Made by a program: the position numbers and the translations under genes | Notes under the pieces: generated by a model | Told to the model about the DNA's origin: nothing | The model's database searches: none | What the model saw: only the letters and a program-made list of their open reading frames with translations | Source of the DNA: an uncultured Prevotella sp. | GTDB lineage: Bacteria > Bacteroidota > Bacteroidia > Bacteroidales > Bacteroidaceae | Direction of reading: 5' to 3' | NCBI GenBank assembly: GCA_900548195.1 | Contig: URJQ01000030.1 | Span: 1 to 24,979, forward strand | Length of the DNA: 24,979 nt | Shown here: in pieces, positions 14,646 through 20,596 of the stretch | Layout: every line of letters starts with the position of its first letter | Numbering within the stretch: position 1 is the first letter of the stretch

Positions 14646-14740
14646 AAATGCCAGCAATAATCAGAATGGATTCTTCCTCATATTTGCAGTGATATGTATT
14701 TGGGAGGGTTATTCTGATGATTGCTGGCATTTTTGGTTGA
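14646..14740 (+). terminator. Large hairpin after the C69 gene, likely terminator
   Basis: A 22-nt arm (14646-14667) pairs with 14711-14732 with one mismatch, around a 43-nt loop that can form a small inner stem (CCTC with GAGG). A short T-run overlaps the end of the right arm. The stem is much longer than a normal terminator, so a mobile palindromic element used as a terminator is an alternative. Confidence 0.65.
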
Positions 14741-14795
14741 TTTTTCTATAAAAACAAAGAAAAACGCGATTTTTGAATAAAAAGTTGGCAAAATA

Positions 14796-14827
14796 TTTGG
14801 AACATCCGAAAAAATGTTGTACCTTTG
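14796..14827 (+). promoter_or_regulatory. Promoter of tRNA-Cys
   Basis: TTTG (14796-14799), a 20-nt spacer and TACCTTTG (14820-14827) match the Bacteroidetes consensus. Transcription would start near 14831, giving a 5' leader of about 27 nt that contains a GCATTT/AAATGC hairpin before the mature tRNA. Confidence 0.88.
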
Positions 14828-14857
14828 CATCGCATTTCAGAAATGCAAGACTAAATT

Positions 14858-14929
14858 GGTGCGTTGGATGAACGGTTTAGTCTCTGGTCTGCAAAACCAG
14901 CCAAGGCGGTTCGACTCCGCCACGCACCT
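14858..14929 (+). tRNA. tRNA-Cys (anticodon GCA)
   Basis: The acceptor stem is GGTGCGT (14858-14864) with ACGCACC (14922-14928). The anticodon arm CTGGT/ACCAG encloses CT-GCA-AA, with the anticodon at 14891-14893. The T arm is GGCGG-TTCGACT-CCGCC. The discriminator base is T at 14929, as expected for tRNA-Cys. CCA is not encoded. It is a stand-alone unit with its own promoter and terminator. Confidence 0.97.
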
Positions 14930-14950
14930 CTGAAATTAGTATTTATAAAG

Positions 14951-14981
14951 TAGCATCGATGAATATCGGTGCTATTTTTTT
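14951..14981 (+). terminator. Terminator of tRNA-Cys
   Basis: Ten-bp stem, 14951-14960 with 14965-14974 (one G-U), a 4-nt GAAT loop, then a run of Ts. It ends 13 bp before the next ATG, so the following small gene depends on read-through or a promoter not recognised here. Confidence 0.88.
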
Positions 14982-14993
14982 ATTCGTTTTACA

Positions 14994-15296
14994 ATGGCAT
15001 ATCAGCGTGAGATACTATTGGTTTTAAGGGAGGCAAATCGTGAGAATGGTTTGCCTTTGGATAGTATTGCTCGTCACGTATATAATATGACTGCCATAGA
15101 TCTCTTTTCTTCGCGCTCCTACGATGATGTTAAAGCGGATGTGATGAAATACCTTAAAGCGGAGTGTTCTTCGTGTCAGGGAGCCGTTAAAAGGGGAGAA
15201 AAGAAAGGATGGTATAGGCTTAATACTGATTCTAATGTTGTAATCCAACTCATGCTTGAATTTGAAGCTGATGTGCAAGATGAATGGATGATGTAA
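14994..15296 (+). CDS. Small winged-helix-like protein of unknown function
   Basis: I do not recognise this 100-aa protein with certainty. Its pattern (EILLVLREANRENGLPLDSI, then DDVKADVMKYLKAE, then RGEKKGWYRLN) looks like helix-turn-helix plus wing, as in small DNA-binding domains. The last ~25 residues are acidic. There is no signal peptide or membrane segment. Two cysteines three residues apart (CSSC, about 56-59) are visible. It starts 13 bp after the tRNA-Cys terminator and has no partner gene, so it may be expressed by read-through from the tRNA promoter. Coding status is supported by length, charge distribution and sensible composition. Confidence 0.65.
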   Translation: MAYQREILLVLREANRENGLPLDSIARHVYNMTAIDLFSSRSYDDVKADVMKYLKAECSSCQGAVKRGEKKGWYRLNTDSNVVIQLMLEFEADVQDEWMM

Positions 15297-15848
15297 ATTA
15301 TATTACTTTTCAGAATGGAAATGGTTACGAATTGTTTCTGTATTTACCTGCCTTAAATGTGAATTTATATTTGTCGGTAGGATGTCAATCTTTAAGCATT
15401 AGGGAGTATTATGCACGATATCAATATCCATTTAACCCCCAAATTGATCGTCAGAAAAATCTACTTTCTTTTTGACTCGTAAAATGTAGAAAGCTATGTA
15501 TTTGCTGTACAAAACTACGTATTACAAAATAGTATTAGCATACAAGTGCTATAATGATGGCTATGAGTCGTTATGCGCTTTTTTGCATAACTCAAATGGT
15601 CGATTGGAGCTTAGGTATTATTCGGATTTTTTAGCGTATATATCATTCTTTTACTATAGACTCTATATGGTTCTTTATTGAAATTTCATTCTGTAAAGCT
15701 ATAGCTTGTAGCTGGTATGGAATGGAATGACAGGTATATCGTCGATGTCTGTAGGGATGTGTGTAATGTGTGTGAAGGGCATGATGTATGTAATGTGTGT
15801 GAAGAGCGTGATATGTGGAATTTGTATCAAGCGCCTCTGAAAACAAAA
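15297..15848. other. AT-rich region without a confident gene
   Basis: About 550 bp. Two short tyrosine-rich ORFs on the + strand (15284-15475, overlapping the previous gene by 13 bp, and 15496-15681) have no recognisable features and may be chance or decayed sequence. A GTTATGC/GCATAAC hairpin lies near 15569-15591. A 27-bp duplication occupies 15763-15816. Confidence 0.5.
15763..15816. repeat. 27-bp direct repeat, two copies
   Basis: Copies at 15763-15789 and 15790-15816 share GTAATGTGTGTGAAG(A/G)GC(A/G)TGAT and are separated by no spacer. GT-rich flanking sequence before 15763 may be a decayed third copy. Confidence 0.75.
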
Positions 15849-15884
15849 TAGCCAGTATTAAGTTTTATCTTAATGCTGGCTATC
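15841..15884 (-). terminator. Terminator of the decarboxylase operon
   Basis: On the minus strand, a 15-bp stem (15884-15870 with 15863-15849), a 6-nt loop and then a T-rich tract ending at 15841. It lies about 30 bp beyond the stop of the beta subunit gene, closing the leftward operon. Confidence 0.88.
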
Positions 15885-15912
15885 AAGAGAGTATGTAATG
15901 TTTTTTAAAATC

Positions 15913-17067
15913 TTATGAGAAGAATCCAAGCAATGTACCTGCTGCCACAGCAGAACCGATAACACCGGCAACGTTAGGACCCATAGCGTGCATGAGAAGG
16001 AAGTTCTTGCGGTCGTATTCGAGTCCGAGGTTGTTGGAGATACGTGCTGCCATAGGAACGGCACTTACTCCAGCATTACCAATGAGAGGGTTGATCTTGC
16101 TTTCCTTAGGAAGGAAGAGGTTCATAATCTTCACGAAGAGAACACCGCTGGCTGTTGCAATGATGAATGCGCAAGCACCGATGATAAATATGAATACGGT
16201 ATTCATTGTGAGGAACTCGGAAGCCTGAGTTGAACATCCTACTGTAAGACCGAGGAGTATAACGATTGCGTTATTGAGTGAGTTTGTAGCAGTATCTACA
16301 AGGCGGTTTGTCTTACCACATTCCTTAAGGAGGTTACCAAAGAAGAGCATACCCAGCAGAGGCAGACCTGACGGTACGATAAACGTGGTAACGATAAGTC
16401 CGAGAATAGGGAAGAGAATCTTCTCTGTCTTGCTCACCTGGCGAGCAGGCTTCATGCGGATAAGACGTTCCTTCTTTGTAGTGAGGAGACGCATGATGAC
16501 AGGCTGGATAACAGGCACAAGAGCCATGTATGAATAAGCACAGACTGCGATAGCTCCCATCAGATTAGGACTCACCTTAGATGACAAGAAGATAGCTGTA
16601 GGACCGTCAGCACCACCGATGATAGCGATACCGGCAGCCTGGTTAGGCTCGAAGCCCATTGCAAGAGCTGCCATATAAGCACCAAAGATACCAAACTGTG
16701 CTGCTGCACCAATAAGAATCAGTTTAGGATTTGCTATCAGAGAAGAGAAGTCGGTCATAGCACCGATACCCAAGAATACAAGAGGTGGGTACCATCCTTG
16801 TCGTACACCCTGATAGAAAATGTTGAGCACTGAGTTGTCTTCGTAAAGACCAATTTCCAATCCAGCAGCGCGGAAAGGAATATTACCGAGAACGATACCG
16901 AGGCCTATCGGAACGAGAAGCAGCGGCTCGAAGTCCTTCTTGATGGCGAGCCAAAGGAAAAAGCATCCCACGAGAATCATGATGATGTTTCCCCATGTGG
17001 CGTTGGCAAAGCCTGTATATGAAAGGAACTCGTTGAAGTTGGAAACAATAAATTCTGTAAAACTCAT
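15913..17067 (-). CDS. Na+-translocating decarboxylase beta subunit (MmdB/OadB/GcdB family)
   Basis: Integral membrane subunit that decarboxylates carboxybiotin and pumps Na+ outward. The 384-aa length and hydrophobic profile fit the family. The conserved GGADGPTAIF is at residues 151-160, D154 being the aspartate linked to Na+ transport in the family. The late motif NPLIGNAGVSAVPMAARISN is also present. The gene is last in the operon, 12 bp after the biotin carrier gene, with a strong AAGGAGGA Shine-Dalgarno on the carrier's stop codon. Proximity to mutAB favours methylmalonyl-CoA decarboxylase over oxaloacetate decarboxylase, but the alpha subunit that would decide substrate is not in the window, so no symbol is given. 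Confidence 0.94.
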   Translation of the reverse strand: MSFTEFIVSNFNEFLSYTGFANATWGNIIMILVGCFFLWLAIKKDFEPLLLVPIGLGIVLGNIPFRAAGLEIGLYEDNSVLNIFYQGVRQGWYPPLVFLGIGAMTDFSSLIANPKLILIGAAAQFGIFGAYMAALAMGFEPNQAAGIAIIGGADGPTAIFLSSKVSPNLMGAIAVCAYSYMALVPVIQPVIMRLLTTKKERLIRMKPARQVSKTEKILFPILGLIVTTFIVPSGLPLLGMLFFGNLLKECGKTNRLVDTATNSLNNAIVILLGLTVGCSTQASEFLTMNTVFIFIIGACAFIIATASGVLFVKIMNLFLPKESKINPLIGNAGVSAVPMAARISNNLGLEYDRKNFLLMHAMGPNVAGVIGSAVAAGTLLGFFS

Positions 17068-17073
17068 AGTTTA

Positions 17074-17081
17074 TCCTCCTT
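17074..17081 (-). promoter_or_regulatory. Strong Shine-Dalgarno before the beta subunit gene
   Basis: The minus strand reads AAGGAGGA six nucleotides before the ATG at 17067 and overlaps the TAA of the upstream biotin carrier gene (17080-17082). Starts elsewhere in this window lack such sites, as is usual in Bacteroidetes, so this one stands out and suggests tight coupling of the two subunits. Confidence 0.8.
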
Positions 17082-17529
17082 ATCCAATAGTTATGAGAGG
17101 AGCGCCTTCCATTACGGTGTCGCCCTTGCTTACGAGAACAGAAGTAACAGTGCCAGCGTTCTCAGCCTCAATATTATTCTGCATCTTCATAGCTTCAAGT
17201 ACTACGACTGTATCGCCCATTGCGACAGCATCGCCAACCTTGACGCATACTTCAGTGACTGTGCCTGGAAGAGGTGCAAGAACCTTAGCACCAGAGCCCG
17301 CTTCTACAGGTGCTGGAGCTGGAGCAGCACCAGGAGCAGCTGCTGTCACAGGAGCTGCAACAGGCTTTTCTACCTTCACTTTCTTCATTTGCTTGCCTAC
17401 AGAGATAGGCTGCTTGAGTTCTACGTCAAAGTCTATTCCGTTGACATTGACTTTAGCGAGGGAACCCTCTACTTCGTTGATTTCTACATCGTAATCAACG
17501 CCCTGTATCGTATATTGATATTTTGCCAT
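17080..17529 (-). CDS. Biotin carboxyl carrier subunit of the Na+-translocating decarboxylase
   Basis: Carries carboxybiotin between the carboxyltransferase and the beta subunit. A 149-aa protein: an N-terminal domain (1-50), a flexible Ala/Pro-rich linker (about 55-78) and a C-terminal biotinyl domain with EAMKM at 112-116, K115 being the biotinylated lysine. PLPGTVTEVCVKVGD and NAGTVTSVLVSKGD form the two symmetrical halves of the barrel. It lies between the OadG-like gene (183 bp upstream) and the beta subunit (12 bp downstream). It could in principle also serve a separate carboxylase, but the order fits a methylmalonyl-CoA decarboxylase gamma/delta-type subunit. Confidence 0.95.
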   Translation of the reverse strand: MAKYQYTIQGVDYDVEINEVEGSLAKVNVNGIDFDVELKQPISVGKQMKKVKVEKPVAAPVTAAAPGAAPAPAPVEAGSGAKVLAPLPGTVTEVCVKVGDAVAMGDTVVVLEAMKMQNNIEAENAGTVTSVLVSKGDTVMEGAPLITIG

Positions 17530-17712
17530 TGTTTTATAATTGTATTTTTATCAGGATAATCAGCAGAGAGAAGCAATTACTTGTTGTGATAAAATCACTT
17601 TCTCTTCCGATTTAAGTCCTAAGTGTTAAATTATAGGTTGCTTTGTATTATAGCCTTTCCCTATTTTACAGATATATAAGGTATAAAGAAAGGACTGAGT
17701 AATGTTATTAGT
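17530..17712 (-). other. Spacer between the OadG-like and biotin carrier genes
   Basis: A 183-bp AT-rich gap inside the operon. No TAnnTTTG box or intrinsic terminator is visible on the minus strand. A weak CCTTTC/GAAAGG pairing is present. It may be an internal regulatory or processing site. Confidence 0.3.
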
Positions 17713-18696
17713 TTAAGCCTTATGGTGTACGTCAGGAATAGGAGTTCCGGCACTGTGCTCGCCCCAAATAGTAGTGTGAGGCTTAATAGTGATAATTCCG
17801 CTCTCTACGTCATGAACGTCATCGGCATATTGCTTCAGAGCCATTGCTATAACAGCGATATATGTCTCTTTGTCAATACCCTTAGACTTGAGTCCATCCT
17901 GAAGGATAACATTGGTCTTATGTCCTACTTCTACGATTTTCTCTCCGGTCTTTACCACAGGAACAACGCCAGGGACAGCGCCTGCTGCTTTCTTAATGGT
18001 CTTCTTGTCACGAAGAGCCCAACCGAGTATACTGAAGAATACATAGAGAAGGGCAAGACAAGCGAATACTACGCCCATAGAGAGTACAGTGATTCCTATT
18101 CCATAAGGGTCGTCTCGCTTGAGCTTATCAACCTTGGATTCGGAAACGTCAGTATAGTTTTCAATGCCAGGTGTTACATTGTCTGGTGTCTTAATTGTCC
18201 ATTTGTCCTCACCATCTCTGACGCGAGCGTAAGAACAATCGGCTTTGAGAGCTGGAATGCTGATAGAGTCAATGATGTCAACAGCGTTTCCATCATAGAG
18301 CGCAATCCATTGTGTGGTGCTGTCTGCCTTGGTGTTGAGGTGCATTGCACCCTTGGCAGGGTTGCTGTTCAGGTAAAAGACTACATGCTGTCGAGCAGAG
18401 AGAGCAGTGCGTGGGTCTCCACTTGGGAGGATTGTCATGCGCTTGATTCGCTCTGGAACTGACATTTTAGGATTGAGGACAGACTTATCCGTAGTGATAT
18501 ACATGCCACGCACGTTGTACGAAGAGTACGCTGTGTTAGCAAGTTCTACCCACGGATTGTGGTTGCCAAACTCATCCTGGATGCTGGCGATATTGCTTGT
18601 AACCACTTCGTTGATTTTGATGTTCTTGGCACCTTGAGCCATCATCGAAGTGGAACATAGAAGCAATCCGCCCAAAAGATAAGCTGATTTTTTCAT
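17713..18696 (-). CDS. OadG-family subunit with N-terminal lamin-tail-like domain
   Basis: A 327-aa protein in three parts. A signal peptide (MKKSAYLLGGLLLCSTSMMA) is followed by a lamin-tail-like beta domain (about 25-180) with INEVVTSN, DEFGNHNPWVELAN and GMYITTD, expected outside the cytoplasm. A single membrane helix (about 200-228) and a cytoplasmic tail make up the OadG/decarboxylase gamma part, which in the family anchors the soluble carboxyltransferase and biotin subunits to the beta pump. Typical OadG proteins are under 100 aa, so this is a fusion. It is 27 bp downstream of the transporter gene and upstream of the biotin carrier. Confidence 0.85.
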   Translation of the reverse strand: MKKSAYLLGGLLLCSTSMMAQGAKNIKINEVVTSNIASIQDEFGNHNPWVELANTAYSSYNVRGMYITTDKSVLNPKMSVPERIKRMTILPSGDPRTALSARQHVVFYLNSNPAKGAMHLNTKADSTTQWIALYDGNAVDIIDSISIPALKADCSYARVRDGEDKWTIKTPDNVTPGIENYTDVSESKVDKLKRDDPYGIGITVLSMGVVFACLALLYVFFSILGWALRDKKTIKKAAGAVPGVVPVVKTGEKIVEVGHKTNVILQDGLKSKGIDKETYIAVIAMALKQYADDVHDVESGIITIKPHTTIWGEHSAGTPIPDVHHKA

Positions 18697-18723
18697 TGTG
18701 TATTATTTGTAGATTAATAGATG

Positions 18724-20412
18724 TTAGCAAAAGAAGAGCACCACTATCTGTGCCACGAAGATGCGGAGGAACATACTAAGCGGATATACCGTAGAGTAGC
18801 CTATTGAAGGAGCATCCTTGGAGCAAGTAGCATTAGCGTATGCGAGTGCAGGAGGGTCTGTATAAGAACCTGCTATCATGCCCATTATGGTGAAATAGTT
18901 GAACTTAAATTTCAGTCTTGCCACTGTTCCTACGATAAGGATAGGGATAATGGTGATAAAGAAGCCTGTCATTACATAGAGAAGTCCATCACCTGCAACT
19001 ACGGTATTTACGAAGTTTGCTCCGGCTTTAATACCTACGCTGGAGAGGAAGAGCACAAGACCTATCTCTCGTAGCATAAGATTTGCTGAAGTTGTGGTAT
19101 AGGTGACGAGCTTAACCTTATAGCCGAAACGACCGATAAGAATAGCAATGATAAGTGGACCGCCTGCAATGCCAAGCTTCATAGGTACAGGAATGCTTGG
19201 GATAGCAAAAGGAATACTTCCGAAGAGGATGCCTAATACTATACCTATAAATATAGTGGCGATATTAGGATGATCAAGTCTCTTGATAGCATTGCCCATA
19301 AGGGAAGCTACACGGTTTACAGATACCTCATCACCAACGACCATGATGCGGTCGCCTACCTGTAGAGGAAGATCACTGGAAGCAAACATCTCCATGCCCT
19401 GACGAGTAACGCGAGTTACATTCACGCCATATACACTTGAGAAATGAAGCTTAGCAGGGGTTTTGCCATTCATCTGAGGCTTAGTGATAAGAATACGCTT
19501 GCTTACTGTTTGTCCTTTCTTTTCCTGTTCAGTAAATTCTGGAACCTCTGTCAAAGAGCCAATGAAAGCGATAATTGCTTCAGCGTCAGCCTCTGGGCAA
19601 ACGACGAACAGTTTGTCGCCGAGCTCCAGAGTTGTGGTGCTCTTAGGGAATATAAGTTGGCCATTGCGCACGATACGAGAGAATACGAAGTCTCTTTTGA
19701 GGAACTCATGTATCTCATAAATGGTGTGACCAGCAAGGTATGAATTTTCGACAAGGAGGTGCATCAGGTGTGGTTTAGCTGCAGTATTGCTTTCCTGTGC
19801 CTTAAGATCCTCCTCTTCGTTTTGGAGCTTAATGCGGCAGATGTATCTGATGGCTATAGTAGCACCGATAATGCCGACTACTCCAAGAGGGTATGCACAA
19901 GCATAACCGTTTGCGATAGTAGGAGTGTCTCCGTTAGGGAAGATTGCACCAAGCGCTTCATTAGCAGCACCGAGACCAGGAGTATTGGTCACAGCGCCAT
20001 ACATGGTACCAATCATCATAGGAAGATTGACTGGGTTTGTCGTGTCGAAGAAGATGTAGTAACATGCAAACATCACAAGCACATTGAAGAGAATGTTGCA
20101 TGCAGCGAGAATGTTAAGTTGCACACCACCTTCACGGAAACTCTCAAAGAAACCTGGACCTACCTGAAGTCCAATCATGAAGACGAATAGAATGAGCCCG
20201 AAATCCTGAACGAAAGTCAAGATGTTTACAGGTGCAGTGAACCCGATGTGTCCTGCCACGATACCAGCAAAAAGAACGAAAGTCACTCCGAGGGAAATGC
20301 CTGCAATCTTGATTTTCCCGAGGAGCACGCCAACGGCGATTACAATAGCATAGAGTAGGGCAATGTGTGCTACACTCTCGCTATTAGTAAAAAGGTTAAT
20401 GATCCAATCCAT
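18724..20412 (-). CDS. AAEx/YidE-type transporter with two RCK-C domains (possible C4-dicarboxylate exporter)
   Basis: Membrane transporter of the aspartate:alanine exchanger family (TC 2.A.81 type). The 562 aa comprise two hydrophobic halves around a hydrophilic centre. The first half (about 15-192) carries MYGAVTNTPGLGAANEAL (137-154). Two TrkA-C/RCK-C-like repeats follow (about 215-285 and 303-373), each ending in a LGDKLFVV or VGDRIMVVG strand. The second half (about 385-562) carries GMIAGSYTDPPALAYAN, equivalent to the first-half motif. Known members exchange aspartate for alanine or, in Corynebacterium SucE, export succinate. It heads the decarboxylase operon and is divergent from mutAB, so succinate or another C4 acid is an attractive substrate; this is inference. 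Confidence 0.88.
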   Translation of the reverse strand: MDWIINLFTNSESVAHIALLYAIVIAVGVLLGKIKIAGISLGVTFVLFAGIVAGHIGFTAPVNILTFVQDFGLILFVFMIGLQVGPGFFESFREGGVQLNILAACNILFNVLVMFACYYIFFDTTNPVNLPMMIGTMYGAVTNTPGLGAANEALGAIFPNGDTPTIANGYACAYPLGVVGIIGATIAIRYICRIKLQNEEEDLKAQESNTAAKPHLMHLLVENSYLAGHTIYEIHEFLKRDFVFSRIVRNGQLIFPKSTTTLELGDKLFVVCPEADAEAIIAFIGSLTEVPEFTEQEKKGQTVSKRILITKPQMNGKTPAKLHFSSVYGVNVTRVTRQGMEMFASSDLPLQVGDRIMVVGDEVSVNRVASLMGNAIKRLDHPNIATIFIGIVLGILFGSIPFAIPSIPVPMKLGIAGGPLIIAILIGRFGYKVKLVTYTTTSANLMLREIGLVLFLSSVGIKAGANFVNTVVAGDGLLYVMTGFFITIIPILIVGTVARLKFKFNYFTIMGMIAGSYTDPPALAYANATCSKDAPSIGYSTVYPLSMFLRIFVAQIVVLFFC

Positions 20413-20443
20413 ATATATTGTCTGTGAATTTTCAATTTAGATG

Positions 20444-20451
20444 CAAAGTTA
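20444..20451 (-). promoter_or_regulatory. Probable -7 box of the transporter-decarboxylase operon
   Basis: The minus strand reads TAACTTTG at 20451-20444, about 31 bp before the ATG at 20412. No good -33 TTTG lies 20 nt upstream. It is the only TAnnTTTG box seen before any of the four genes of this operon. Confidence 0.65.
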
Positions 20452-20545
20452 GTAAAAAAATCCACTCCAACTATCTTTTTAGTGAAATTATTTATAAATA
20501 TTACAAGTTTTTCGTCGGAATTTTTATTTTATAGAAAAAAAAGAC

Positions 20546-20553
20546 TAAATTTG
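20546..20553 (+). promoter_or_regulatory. Probable -7 box of mutAB
   Basis: TAAATTTG at 20546-20553 matches TAnnTTTG. The -33 position holds only TTTT (20522-20525). Transcription would start near 20557, about 16 nt before an upstream ATG (20573) and 40 nt before the preferred mutA start (20597). Confidence 0.65.
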
Positions 20554-20596
20554 CACCTTAAAGATATTATTCATGTATCACATACTAAACAAAATT

